The notes under the pieces: generated by a model | Databases searched by the model: none | Told to the model about the DNA's origin: nothing | Seen by the model: only the letters and a program-made list of their open reading frames with translations | Assembly: GCA_032718475.1 (NCBI GenBank) | Contig: JAUCBJ010007415.1 | Coordinates: forward strand, 1 to 30,834 | Direction: 5' to 3' | DNA from: Nemertoderma westbladi | Taxonomy: Eukaryota > Xenacoelomorpha > Nemertodermatida > Nemertodermatidae | Length of the DNA stretch: 30,834 nucleotides | Shown: positions 9,278 through 20,545 of the stretch, in pieces | Layout: each line of letters starts with the position of its first letter | Position numbering within the stretch: position 1 is the stretch's first letter | Position numbers and translations under genes: made by a program

Positions 9278-10159
9278 CACCGCGGTTACATTAGTTTGCT
9301 ATTCAATTTCATGAAATATTGTGGTAATACATGGTAAACATTAATTTATTGTACTATGTGTGAGCGTTTGGCGGACAGTATATCCTGTGTGACTTGAACC
9401 TATAACATTTTGAGTAACAAACCCCAACATCCAAAAATTATAATTTGTCTTTGTCGATTTCTGCAGCACCTAGAATTTTTGGTGTTCAGCATAATATTGT
9501 GAATCAAATGTTTTGAATTTTCGACTAGGAATAATGAATAACTTTAACTATAGTGACTTTTTGTTGGTATATTCGGAAACGCGGAATCAAATTGAAAATT
9601 ACAATAGAAATAAAAAAAATTTAAATTTAGACAAAAAAATTTAGAACGATAAAAATTGTATTCAGGTACCTTGTCCTTGTACCTTGTACCTTGTAAAATT
9701 GCCTACATATCTATATCCATTGCACCAAACTATTGGACCGAGAACTTCAACCCTGGTGGTACCGATCTTTCTACATGAGATATTTTACATATAAAAGCCT
9801 GAAAATATTTACCAATATTGGAAATAAACCGACCTGCACAAAACGTGTCATATTTTTCGAACAAACGGGTTTACTAAGCTATCCATTTTCAGTTTTCATA
9901 GTAAAAGATTATAGATTATTGTGTTAAAGTTTCAGAACAGTAGCCTTAAAAATAAAATTAGTATTTCGGTAATGGTCCCTTTAATAACTATGATAAAACA
10001 CCAAAACCAGAACTCTTTTCTCATCCGATGAACTGTAAACAAACAGTCTAGCCACCTCCAATAGGCTGGTTGATAAACCTCCTGCTCGGACTCCATCCGA
10101 TATTTTTGTAGATATCGGCATTTATGTAGACATGTTCAGATGTTCTAACTAAATTAAGT
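9278..10159. other. AT-rich spacer
   Basis: It contains a short GTACCTT direct repeat near 9665-9695 and nothing else recognisable. The small open frame at 9733-9927 has no support. The left limit of homology of the retrotransposon relic that follows is about 10160. Confidence 0.5.
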
Positions 10160-10525
10160 TCTACTCTAAATAGTCGAACCTTAAGTTTCCGAGGTATTCT
10201 GTGTGACTGCCAAATCCTGGACAGCCCATTCAATGCCGCCCGTGCCCCTTGCGTATTCGAAAGTCTTCACCTGACCTCTGTGATCCCAGGTAGCAGATGT
10301 CATCCACATTCTCAGGAAATCCATCCTTAGAGTTTATGCTCATACGTTCAGGCATTTCGTGAGGACGCTCTAGAAGTGATCCCTCTAGTGATTCTGAGAG
10401 TACTCAGCATAGTCATCAGCAAAGTCTAGATCTGTTAGTTGTTTGGCTGGATTTCCCCGATTTCTGGAGCCAGTAGGTGGAGTTATCATCACCCCATCAT
10501 CATTATGGTGATCTAAGGACCACAA
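10160..10525 (-). pseudogene. RTE-like retrotransposon relic, internal fragment
   Basis: The reverse complement matches about 3150-3600 of the longer copy at 2387-4050. Shared pieces are GATGATGGGGTGATGATAAC, ACTCCACCTACTGGCTCCAG, CTAGACTTTGCTGATGA (the FADD region) and CGGAAACTTAAGGT. The protein phrase LSRIWQSHRIPRKLKVRLFR corresponds to the thumb of the intact copy. Small deletions and stops break the frame. Its upper end abuts a CR1-like relic in the opposite orientation. Confidence 0.88.
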
Positions 10526-10544
10526 TTATGAATAATAGTGGGGG

Positions 10545-11100
10545 AAGTACCTTCACTGACATCCGGCCCTCTGCAATGTGATTTGGATGTACTCGATGTA
10601 TGGAGCATTACTTGGAGAAACCTCGACAAGTGCAAAGTAATGCACATTGGAAGAAATAACCCCAAATTCGTCTACAAGCTTGGATCATCAACAATTAGCC
10701 AAACATCCAAGGAGAAGAACCTAGGTGTGATCTTTAAAAGTGATCTTCAATTTGACAGTCACATTGCGACAATTACAAAGAAGGAACATCAAACATCAAC
10801 ATCATCGAAACATCAAACCAAGAACTTTGTTCTTGGTTTGATGTTTCGAAGCTTCAGGAATTTCGACCAAATAATGCTTACCAGCTTATACAAATCTCTG
10901 GTCCGTTCAGTTTTACGCTTCTCCTGTCTGGTCCCCATATAAAATCGGTCAAATGCAACTCCTCGAATCAGTTCAAAGACGTGCAACCCGTCTATAGACA
11001 TATCCAGAATGTCTCCGCTGTCTTGACAATGTCGTCACTTTAGTATTTGTGAACGCCTTCAAGTCATCACTCAATAATCATTATAAAACCTACCTCTGAA
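10545..11100 (+). pseudogene. CR1-like non-LTR retrotransposon RT C-terminal relic
   Basis: A partly open frame reads LQCDLDVLDVWSITW, NLDKCKVMHIGRNNPKF, EKNLGVIFKSDLQFDSHI, IMLTSLYKSLVRSVLRFSC and then, past a frame change, QLLESVQRRATRL and VFVNAFKSSLNNHY. This is the thumb and C-terminal part of a CR1-group reverse transcriptase. The catalytic palm lies upstream and is missing. A perfect 20-bp inverted repeat at 10806-10848 replaces a normally variable part of the protein (see findings). The copy is dead. Confidence 0.85.
10806..10848. repeat. Perfect 20-bp inverted repeat with 3-nt loop
   Basis: CGAAACATCAAACCAAGAAC at 10806-10825 is followed by TTT and its exact reverse complement at 10829-10848. 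The upstream sequence AACATCAAACATCAACATC is a related short repeat. It would form a strong hairpin in single-stranded DNA or RNA. Confidence 0.97.
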
Positions 11101-11346
11101 GTTCACACCATCCTGGTGGCACTAAAGTGGTGGTTGAACCAGAATCCACTAACATTTATAATAATTTCACCCTTTTTTTATCGAAATTAGTGCATAACTC
11201 CTCATTGTTCAATGTTTGATATACTATTCACACGCAACCGAATTTATTGATTATTGCATACCTTTTGTAACATTCTTCTAACTCTCCTCGCAGCAACATT
11301 ATTTTATCAATTTTATTATATTTACTTATTTTATTTTGTTTTACCA
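11101..11346. other. AT-rich spacer before the 43-bp array
   Basis: Probably remnant 3' sequence of the CR1-like element. No recognisable feature. Confidence 0.4.
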
Positions 11347-12215
11347 GATCGTCATAGTCCAGTACACAGTTGCATTATTGACTGAATCGACTCGTCATAG
11401 TCCAGTACACAGTTGCATTATTGGCTGTATCGACTCGTCATAGTCCAGTACACAGTTGCTTTATTGGCTGTATCGACTCGTCATAGTCCAGTACACCGTT
11501 GCATTATTGGCTGTATCGACTCGTCATAGTCCAGTACACAGTTGCATTATTGGCTGTATCGACTCGTCATAGTCCAGTACACAGTTGCATTATTGGCTGT
11601 ATCGACTCGTCATAGTCCAGTACACAGTTGCATTATTGGCTGTATCGACTCGTCATAGTCCAGTACACAGTTGCATTATTGGCTGTATCGACTCGTCATA
11701 GTCCAGTACACAGTTGCATTATTGGCTGTATCGACTCGTCATAGTCCAGTACACAGTTGCATTATTGGCTGTATCGACTCGTCATAGTCCAGTACACAGT
11801 TGCATTATTGGCTGTATCGACTCGTCATAGTCCAGTACACAGTTGCATTATTGGCTGTATCGACTCGTCATAGTCCAGTACACAGTTGCATTATTGGCTG
11901 TATCGACTCGTCATAGTCCAGTACACAGTTGCATTATTGGCTGTATCGACTCGTCATAGTCCAGTACACAGTTGCATTATTGGCTGTATCGACTCGTCAT
12001 AGTCCAGTACACAGTTGCATTATTGGCTGTATCGACTCGTCATAGTCCAGTACACAGTTGCATTATTGGCTGTATCGACTCGTCATAGTCCAGTACACAG
12101 TTGCATTATTGGCTGTATCGACTCGTCATAGTCCAGTACACAGTTGCATTATTGGCTGTATCGACTCGTCATAGTCCAGTACACAGTTGCATTATTGGCT
12201 GTATCGACTCGTCAT
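11347..12215. repeat. 43-bp tandem array, homogeneous part
   Basis: The words CGTCATAGTCCAGTACACAG and TTGCATTATTGGCTGTATCG recur every 43 bp (for example TCCAG at 11401 and 11444) for about 20 units. Apart from a few substitutions in the first four units (GACTGAATC, GCTTTATTGG, ACACCG), the copies are identical. Open frames that span it are a by-product of the period not being a multiple of three. Confidence 0.97.
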
Positions 12216-12690
12216 AGTCCATGTACACAGTTGCATTTTATGTCTGTATCGCACTCGTCATAGTCCAGTACACAGTTGCAGTATTGCTGTATCGACTCGT
12301 CATAGTCCACCGTACACAGTTGCATTATTGGCTGTATCGACTCGTCATAGTCCAGTGACACAGTTGCACTTATTGGCTGTATCGACTCGTCATAGCTCCA
12401 GTACACAGTTCGCATTATTGCTGTATCGACTCGTCTTAGTCCAGTACACAGTTGCATTATTGGCCTGTATCTGACTTCTTACAGTATCCAGTTCTTAGTT
12501 GCTTAACGTCTGTGCTGTTATCGTACTCGTCATATGGGCTCCAGTACACAGTCTGCGTTATTGGCTGTATCGACTCGTCATAGTCCAGTACACAGTTGCA
12601 CCCTTATTGGCTGTCCATCGAACTCGTCATAGTCCAGTACACAGTTGCATTATTGAGCTGTATCGACTCGTCATAGTCCATCGTATACTG
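12216..12690. repeat. 43-bp tandem array, noisy part
   Basis: The same unit continues for about 11 copies, but nearly every copy carries one or more single-base insertions or deletions (TCCATGTACAC, ATCGCACTCG, CCACCGTACAC, CAGTGACACAG, TAGCTCCAG). The change from near-perfect to noisy copies is abrupt. Confidence 0.93.
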
Positions 12691-12724
12691 ATCTGATTTC
12701 TGCAGTAATGCAGTTTTTATCAAT

Positions 12725-13395
12725 CGAGATCAACGAAGATCCATAGAGGGTAAGGTTGGCCTTCTTGGAAACGGGGCGGGGACCAACTTATTCGTATTCA
12801 TTTTTTGTGGGACTCTCTTGGTCCGGTATATGTCAATTATGATGGGGTAAATGAGCTCCAAGCACTTTGATAGAAACTTTTAGAAACCTTAGAGGGGAAA
12901 CCGTCAACGATTGGTCTTAATGCTCTTTGTAGCAGCCTTCACTTCAGCAAAGGAGATATCACCATTGGGTACATGCGGGAGTACAGATTCAGACACTTTT
13001 ACTTCTATAAAGTTATCAGGCAATACCCTGTCATTATTTAGGAGCTTTTCAAAGTGGGCCTTCCAACCATTGAGGCGATCGGGTGGTGATTCACCCTTAA
13101 CCTCGGTGGTTGAGTGGCCTTTTCGCCCAGGAATTTCCATGCCTGGGGTGATTGCCTGCTGTGATCGGCATCATTGCTGGCATCTATCTGCTGAATGATA
13201 AGTTCCTGCAGATTATCAGAGTAGTGCCTATTCAGGGATCTAGAAGCAGCCTTAAATCTTTAATCCGTAAATGGTAGCTATAAGAGTACTGGAGTTTCCT
13301 CAGGGGAGTATAGTTCTGGGGGGACCGCACTTGAAATAATTCGTCAGACTTTGTTCGTAATCCCTGGCCTGATGGTCGAAGAAAACGTTACTTTA
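12725..13395 (-). pseudogene. RTE-like retrotransposon relic including the pre-RT linker
   Basis: The reverse complement aligns with the 2387-4050 copy from AGCTCCTAAATAATGACAGG through CATTAAGACCAATCG to about the CTCTATGG word near 2690. On the element's 5' side it continues where the other copy is truncated and encodes phrases such as DRLNGWKAHFEKLLNNDR (about 13085-13030), typical of the segment between endonuclease and RT. The sequence is interrupted by stops and small indels. It ends next to the 43-bp array. Confidence 0.88.
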
Positions 13396-13740
13396 CTTTT
13401 TTATAAGTTATTAAACATTAACTTGGTGTTATAAATAATATAAGCAAAATAATATTTAAAATAATTTTTTTGAGTTTCACAAGTTTTCCTAGAGTTCTGT
13501 TGTCTACGTCTATTTTTGCTTTGTGCCCATTCGTTTTAGACATTGTGAAAATTGTCAACACCTCCCACCCACCGTTATAGTATTAACCTTATGTATTCTG
13601 TATGTTTACAGTACCTATACTAAAATATCGAACGCTCTTGACGCAGCCAAAAGGAAACAAATAATCACACAAGTCACTGAAAAATGTACATCGGTCCACG
13701 TAGGAAGATAACTGATTCAGTATAATTATCGTTTCGTTAT
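13396..13740. other. AT-rich spacer
   Basis: No recognisable gene. A 62-codon open frame at 13523-13711 has no domain phrase. Confidence 0.4.
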
Positions 13741-13967
13741 TCAGTAGTCACCCCTAACTTCACAGGCGAACATGACCGCGCATAGTATAATGCAACTCAA
13801 GCTGACCAGAGACAATACGAGTGGTACGATCATGTTTGAGAGAGTTTTACGAGAAATCCCGTGTACATACCGCCACAACGACTGTATTCTGTGTTTGTAA
13901 GATAGATGTGATCCAGACATTTCCCCATCAACAGTCCTCAACAACTTAAACTCGTCCGGTGAGTCAC
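13741..13967 (-). CDS. Candidate terminal exon with a membrane segment (uncertain)
   Basis: On the minus strand a good-looking 3' splice site, ATCGTTTACAG, ends at about 13969. It is followed by an open stretch that reads CCDSPDEFKLLRTVDGEMSG, continues to HRIQSLWRYVHGISRKTLSN, enters a hydrophobic segment (IVPLVLSLVSLSCIILCAV) and stops at 13741-13743. That layout fits the last exon of a type I membrane protein with a very short tail. No family is recognised, no partner exon is proved, and chance cannot be excluded. Confidence 0.25.
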
Positions 13968-14253
13968 AACATCTGTAAACGATAGACTATGTAAAGATCA
14001 AGTCGGTATTATAATATAGGCCTACTGTCAATGAAACAGAAGAGCCACCGATTATTTATATTAAATGAATGAATTAATGGCAGAATTGACAACAAATCAA
14101 ATATGTAGCCTAATTCATAATACAATAATACTAGGGAGGGGCCTCCTACAGTATAGATAGCCTCAGGGCCTACTGTTGAGTAACTGTAAACTTCTGATAA
14201 ATAAATCATAATGTTTTATATGCCTACTAATTAATTTAATTACAATATAATTT

Positions 14254-14466
14254 TCAGAAAAGCGTCATTTTAATTTCAAACACCAGTGAGCCAAGAGTAA
14301 TCTCCATACCCCCTTTGGGAGGAGCAGAAGTAAAGTAAACGTATTGGTCAACGTGAAACGTGACCGGTAGGCTCTCTTGGCAGTTACTTGTAAGGAAGGG
14401 ATGCCGCCACACTAATTTCAAAGAGTTATCACCCCTAACTCTCCATCCCTTTTCTTTACTCCACAA
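14254..14466 (-). CDS. Candidate exon of unknown protein (uncertain)
   Basis: The minus-strand open stretch reads WSKEKGWRVRGDNSLKLVW, RHPFLTSNCQESLPVTFHVD and QYVYFTSAPPKGGMEITLG, and stops at the lower end. Its balanced amino-acid use is unlike the AT-driven chance frames around it. It has no Met start (the first codon is TTG) and an in-frame stop lies a few codons upstream, so it could only be an internal exon. It lies 290 bp upstream, on the same strand, of the candidate membrane exon. No family is recognised. Confidence 0.2.
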   Translation of the reverse strand: MWSKEKGWRVRGDNSLKLVWRHPFLTSNCQESLPVTFHVDQYVYFTSAPPKGGMEITLGSLVFEIKMTLF

Positions 14467-17344
14467 GCAGAAGTCTCAAGCCAGCTGAGGGAGTAAACCC
14501 CAGCATAGGCCTACCGTTGCGTTCATACCCCACTGACTCAACTGTAACTTTAACTGGCACGGCACGGGCGCGAATCCTATCCCGTGACTTCTTGGCTCGC
14601 CCCACAGAAGGCTACTGTAAGCTTACTGTACTAAAGTAAAAAAACCTGCCTTTCAATATCTCTGCAACAATAATCCATCGTATGCCGAACATTCATTTGA
14701 CAGTCTGCGTCATCATTACAATAACCAAATCCAATAACTAAACATTCAACATTAGTTGTTATCCCTAACAATAATATGATCAACAAGAGCGACATAATTA
14801 CTACTCTTTAAAGACCTAGGATATAACCGGTAATGATTGTAGCAGCCTATTAAATACCACCAACATGGGATATCTGTGAATATCTGAGATATACGGATAC
14901 AGTAAACAATGTTTTAAAAACAAAAATATTTTGTATCATAATGTATTAGACCTAAGCCTTTATTACATTTTTATTAATATACTTCGCGTCAATTTCTAAA
15001 TATCCCAAACCAAACAAAATAACCAAATTGAAACAAAAAATGATTAAAAAAATATAATTTCTTTTTTTGTGAAATATAGAAACTATGGCTTATTGATATT
15101 TCCTAAATATTATTTATCGACTATTATGCTATTACATAATACTGCTACTATAATATTATACAGTACGAATATTATTATTTAAAGCAGATTTTAATCAAGA
15201 TTCCAAATTTGAAAACCATTTAGGAAGACCTGTCTTACTTCTCGAGAATGGCTCTGTCTGTCCGTTTGACGGTCTGTCTGTCCTTCAGTATGTCTTCACA
15301 ACAATAGAAAGCATACTATATGTCAAAAAAAATATTATATGGGCTTTCTTGGTCCGTGACTTCATTTCTGATGTCAGTATTCAAATGTGGCTTCATCGTT
15401 TCTGTCTGTATGACTGTCAGTTTGTCCGTCAAAATATAAGCGAAGTCTGACATCCAAACAGACAATTTTTAAATCATCAAAATATTAAATCTGACACTCG
15501 AATTAATTCTGCAACCATTAAAACCCCTATAGCTAAACTTTTAGCTCGATTGTGTGCCCTTTACTTATATTTTACTGACAGATTTTCGGATAGTCAGAAA
15601 TTCCGACAGACAGACATGCAGACTAACTAGATTTAATTAAAAGTATTCATTCATAAATTCATTAAAACACACCTGAAATGAAATCTACGATCAGGGAATC
15701 CCCCATAGAAAAAATCTTAGCATGGTTTTGTGTTTTCTTGAGCTAAATGTTCTCACATGCACGGGAAAGTTCAAACTTTAAAAGCAATTATCTCGGAATG
15801 GCAGTTTTTCCTTTTTAAATCACTATTCATCCGCCATTTTTCAACCAAATTGTAAGTTTTTGGTATCAAATGAAAGCTAGCAGTGTGCGCAATAATAAAA
15901 TTCGACCTGTTTTTTTAGTCTTACAATTGTTCATCTGTTATAACAATTTTTACGAGAAAAACCATTTTTTTGAAAATTTGAAAAGTGGTTTGTATAATAG
16001 CGGTATTTTCCTTGGACTACGACCATGCTGATTAAAAAAAAATAGGTTACAACAGTTGAAAATGAAGCTAAACCAAGGAGAAGCTTTTTATGTGAAAAAT
16101 ACAAATTTTTGCTCTGACCTCTAGGCCTTCAAAAATGAAATTTTTTTTTTAAATATTACAATTCACTATACTGTAGTTCATCTAAAATGTATCTTACACA
16201 TTATTTCTACTTATTCGCTTTTTGGAGCAGTATGCAAAGTGCAGTTAGAAGAAACTCCTCTTGTGTAAACTCTTCCTTTCCCACATGTGGATAATTATAA
16301 GTGGTTTCATTTTCTCACCGGTAGCAAACGACCAAAGTAAATAACTATATACATTTTACTTTTTTGTTTACTCTAAACAATCAGGGATGTAATGTAATAT
16401 GTAGGCCTATTTATTTATAGATTTAAATGTCTTACGCTATCCAAACAACAAACCCACCCGTGATATTTATCTAGGGACTTTAAGATACCCTCGTATCCTT
16501 TGGCACTCGCGTCATCTCTTACTCAGCTTCAGCCTCACCACCAGTCGTTTTCAATATTTTACCCATATTGGCAAAATAACAGAATTATTCTTATTATAAA
16601 TATGTTAAATATGTAAGGGATATTGAAATGATTATAAACTGGAATATTTTTGGAAATAAAATTGTCTCGATTCAGGGCACCTTGTTACTCTTTATTCGAT
16701 TGTTTCTAGTGCCAACATTTTTTTCGCGCACCAACCCTATTATCGTGCTCTGAATTAATCTGAAAACGTCAAAATACCCACTTTATACTGTTCTTCAACA
16801 AACCACAGATCTGTATTTTTGCTTATTTTTAAATTCTAATAGAGTAATGCTGTAGAGGGCTGGGCTGTAGGCTGTAGCAGATATTGTTTATATACAAATA
16901 AATTAACAATAGTTATCATAACTACGCTACGCTTGATTAATTCTAACTAATTTTAAACAATAGTTATCCTAACTAACCCAAAATGTTTATATTTAACAGT
17001 GTTTTCCGATGCCTAGGCCTACTGTACTGTACTGTATGTACTGTACTAGTACAGGTCCGCGAGGCCCCCGCGAGGTATTAGTACTGTTGTACGTTTGAAC
17101 GACACTAGCCAAACAATCCTGAAAACAGATAGAAACTGATAAAAATTAGTACCGGTACCGGTATAACAGTATTGTTAGGCCGACCGTTACTTACTGTTAC
17201 TTTATTGGGCCTACTGTTTGACTGTTGTGTTAGTATACTATACTTTCATAGCTGAATTAAATTTCATTGAGATTGGGAAACTGATCGAGACTAAGGAGCG
17301 CGCAATTGAGTTTGCACAAAGCGCGGAGCTTCTCCCCCGAACTC
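14467..17344. other. AT-rich intergenic DNA with degenerate dispersed repeats
   Basis: No gene is recognised. The region 15240-15640 carries several CTGTCTGTCCGT-type words on one strand and ACAGACAGACATGCAGAC on the other, as in a decayed foldback element. The same word family recurs at 20889-20930. The palindrome TAGGCCTA occurs at 14506, 16402 and 17014. Confidence 0.45.
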
Positions 17345-17349
17345 TACAA

Positions 17350-18320
17350 CCAAATGGCTGAATGGGCAACCAACCTGCAACCCTACGTCTTTGTCCTTTT
17401 CCGGGTTGTACTGCGCAATCCAAAATTACGCTGGTAAAGGACAGGAGATTCATGCAGCTTGTTTGGCGTTGCTCCCGTGCTAATACTGTAATAAGCACAA
17501 GCAAACTGGACGTTCTGTGTTCTGGAACGTTCTGGTTTGAGAAGAGTCGATTCGAGCGAGGTTCGGCAGATTCTGGCCATCTCGTATTCGTTTGATCTCG
17601 AAGTTCGAATGCGTACTGCACATCTGTTGCTAGCGACATTGTTGGGGTGCAAGGCAATGCTGCAATGGATGATCCCTTGTCGACTGGTACAATTTTATTA
17701 GAGAATTAATGTACCGCGATAAAGAGGAGTCAGAGCCAATGGGTGGACCAGGACATAGGCCTATTGTCCAAATCGACGAGACGCTATTACGGGGAAAACG
17801 CAAGAGGAGCACCAACAACCGAGGTCGTTTGCTTGGTGGGGACCAATTTCCGTCATCTCGATCTAATTATGGGACGATAGTGGATGGGCCGTGGCTGTTT
17901 GGACTGGCATGGAAACGTCCAGACAATAAAGTCGACATCCGCCTCTACCACGTTTTGCATCGTGATGAAGACACCCTCAGCCCTATTTTGGAGAAACATT
18001 TTGCCGGTCTGCCGGTGGAACATAGTTACAGTCCGACGAATGGTCTGCGTATTGCGGTGTGAATGTTAGCCTAACAAAAGCCCCCAACCCGGCCATGGTC
18101 TGCTACCAATGGAACAGGGACCTACATACATGAAACCGTCAACCATTCATCCATTTTCGGTAGAGTGGGCTGGTGGGTGAGTGCGACAGGCAGACAGGCA
18201 CCCACACTCAACGTAGTAATGTGGGGCCACTTAAAGACGTCAGTCATCCGCAATAAGAATACCGCAACTTATTGCTGGTCACCTGGCAGAATACCTCGCG
18301 CCTGTACTACTTCAGTTTAA
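17350..18320 (+). pseudogene. Merlin/ISXO2-like DDE transposase relic
   Basis: Read across several frames, this is one degraded transposase. 17380-17600: CPFPGCTAQSKITLVKD and WRCSR with LCSGTFWFEKSRF, the family's N-terminal zinc-binding/helix region. 17685-17800: DWYNFIREL, GGPGHRPIVQIDETLL (first catalytic Asp) and NNRGRLLGGDQ. 17870-18000: VDGPWLFGLAWKRPDNKVDI and ILEKHFAGLPVE. 18015-18050, in another frame: QSDEWSAYCGV (second catalytic Asp region). 18205-18310: MWGHLKTSVIRNKNT and then LIAGHLAEYLAPV, the C-terminal block. At least four frameshifts and stops make it inactive. Terminal inverted repeats were not located. It lies 1.5 kb upstream of KLHL20 on the same strand. Confidence 0.85.
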
Positions 18321-18344
18321 CCCCCCCCCCCCCCCCCCCCCCCC
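18321..18344. repeat. Poly-C run (24 C)
   Basis: A pure C homopolymer directly after the transposase relic. Its length is unreliable in any read technology. Confidence 0.9.
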
Positions 18345-19822
18345 AAATACCCGGTGGTGCGACACTGCGAGCTGCGTGCGACTGGACAGTAATTAATTAT
18401 TATGTATAAGTATATCTTATGAAATAAGTAAAATAAGTTATTATCTGAAAGCATTATCTGAATTATCTTTAAGCCTTTGTCTATGTTGTAGTTTTTACCT
18501 AAAAGCTGAGGCCGGCAAAAACACAATGGATATAGTATATGTATAATTATGTAATATGTATATGTGTATATACAGATATTTAATTTAATATACCATATTA
18601 TATTTTTTATTTTATATATTAGTTGTTTCAACCTTTTTAGAATTACTTTACATTATTTTATACTGTCGCAATATTTTTGTGTTAATAATCAATTTTCGTG
18701 AATTAGTAAATATTATATTGTACTGTATGTTGGTTTTTATTGCTTTCTCTATATCTCTTACTATTATCGAATGTAAAGAGGTTTTAATATACTGTAACAT
18801 AAACGCTCATATCAATGTTAGCCTAATTTATACTACCGGTATCGCAATATTAACTTGTTAACTATACAATTTATTTTTAAATTTGTAAGTAACCTTACTG
18901 TCTTGTAAATTATCCAGTAGTATTAGTTTTACTAGTTGCTTACTCTACTTGTAGGCCTACTACACCTACTATTGACGTTTTAATCTATTTTCTTTAGTTT
19001 TATAAATTTTGTGAGCATTGTAAATATATAATTTCGTATCTACATATGTTGGTTTTCATTATGACGACTTCTTATAACTTGAATTTTGTTAGTGGCTAAG
19101 ATATTTCTTTCGACACCCGTAAATTATTAAACATTAAACTAGGCTTACTCCTATAATAACAAGTATTAGTTTTACTCCTATTTCATTTTTTGTTATTTTT
19201 TGTGGCTAAACATGTATCTCCTCCTTTCAATAATTGTCCGATTTGTCTGATTTTTTTGTTCAAAGTAGTAGGCCTACTGTCTCGTCTCTCCTGAACAGCT
19301 GAACCTTAGATGGATTTTTGAATTTCGCTCTAGTTTCGAGAAAAGTGTGATTAAGTCTACGTACGTAGTCTATAAATAATATCACCAATATTCCGACCAA
19401 AAAATACTCAAAATCGAGGGAGGAGATACATTGGAAGGACGGTCCAATCGAAATGTTTTGCAATAGGCTATTAATTATTAACCTAATCCGCTTTAGATTA
19501 GCGGTGACTGACCTCGGAAATGGAAAGCCCATCTTATCAGCCTGTTCGCTTCAGAGCTTTCAGAATTATTTACTTATGCCAGAGTATCCAATTAGCCTAC
19601 AGTTTACGCTCGCGGTTTATTTGTTTATTTGGATTCCGTTTAATAAATCCAAATTTGACCTGGAACACTGCACAGCTGCAGTATGTAGGATGTACCAGTC
19701 TGCCAGTGTACTGATGTAGGACTATTGTCTGATTGTGGATTGTGTACTGCAGTACTAACTGGTGTATAGGTGTAGGCCTACTGCGACAATCGGCATCACT
19801 GCGTTTGTAATCCAGCAGTACA
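18345..19822. other. AT-rich region upstream of KLHL20
   Basis: It presumably contains the promoter and 5' UTR of KLHL20, but no TATA box or CpG-rich core stands out. TAGGCCTA occurs at 18952, 19269 and 19773, the last one 50 bp before the start codon. Open frames here (for example 19453-19719) have no domain content. Confidence 0.45.
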
Positions 19823-20545
19823 ATGACGGGACTCGCCCCCCATCATTGCCACTCAATCGCGATGGGCGAGGGACCGATCGCCTCCTCTTCGGTCCCGGAT
19901 TCCATCCCCGGTAAGATGACCTACACCTCCGAGAAACACCCCCGTATCGTCCTCGACTGTATCAGCGCACTCAAAGACAAGAGCGAACTCTGCGACGTCG
20001 TTATAATAGTGAAGGAGCGACGAATCTACACTCACAAACTCATATTGGCCGCGTTTAGTCCCTACTTCCGTGCAATGTTCACCGGGGAATTAGCGGAATC
20101 CCGCCAAACGGAAGTTAAAATCCGAGACGTTGATGAACACGCGATGGAGCAGCTGGTTAACTTCGCCTACACGTCGCACATCACGGTGGAGGAGAAGAAC
20201 GTACAGACCCTGCTGCCGGCCGCCTGTCTGCTCCAGGTGACCGAAGTGCAGCACGTATGCTGCGAGTTCCTTAAGAACCAACTGGACCCGAGTAACTGCC
20301 TCGGTATCCGCTCCTTCGCAGACACCCACGCCTGTCGGGACCTGCTCCGTGTAGCCGACACCTACACCCAGCACAACTTCCAGGAGGTTATGGAGAGCGA
20401 GGAGTTCCTCTTGCTTCCGACGGACCAGTTGAAGGCTATCGTTAGCAGCGATGAGCTCAACGTGCGTTCCGAGGAACAGGTGTTCAACGCCGTAATGAAC
20501 TGGATTCGATTTAAAGTCACCGATAGGCGTTCCTTACTACCACAG
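19823..20545 (+). CDS. KLHL20: KLHL20 exon 1: N-terminus, BTB domain, start of BACK domain
   Basis: This encodes residues 1-241 of a 599-residue Kelch-like protein 20, a Cullin-3 ubiquitin-ligase adaptor whose BTB domain dimerises and binds CUL3. The BTB domain spans about 48-152 ([38 protein letters not shown]). The BACK domain begins at about 157 ([37 protein letters not shown]). The match to vertebrate KLHL20 is near-continuous from [11 protein letters not shown] (31-41). An in-frame TAA at 19808 supports a start in this exon. Met1 (A at -3) is assumed, and Met14 at 19862 is an alternative because residues 1-30 are not conserved. The exon ends CCACAG before GTATCA (phase 0). Its GC-rich codons stand out from AT-rich surroundings. 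Confidence 0.95.

Noticed and set aside
12187-12696. Open frames with repeated HSP/YRLV or DYDESIQP phrases
   Set aside because: Direct translations of the 43-bp array, open only where single-base indels shift the phase.
17238-17657. 139-codon minus-strand open frame
   Set aside because: It is antisense to recognisable Merlin-like transposase sequence on the plus strand and has no domain of its own.
18317-18631. 104-codon minus frame with a Gly run
   Set aside because: The Gly run is the poly-C tract translated in reverse, and the rest is AT-rich noise.
19853-20374. Minus-strand open frames across KLHL20 exon 1
   Set aside because: Shadows of GC-rich KLHL20 codons. The sense frame is conserved protein.
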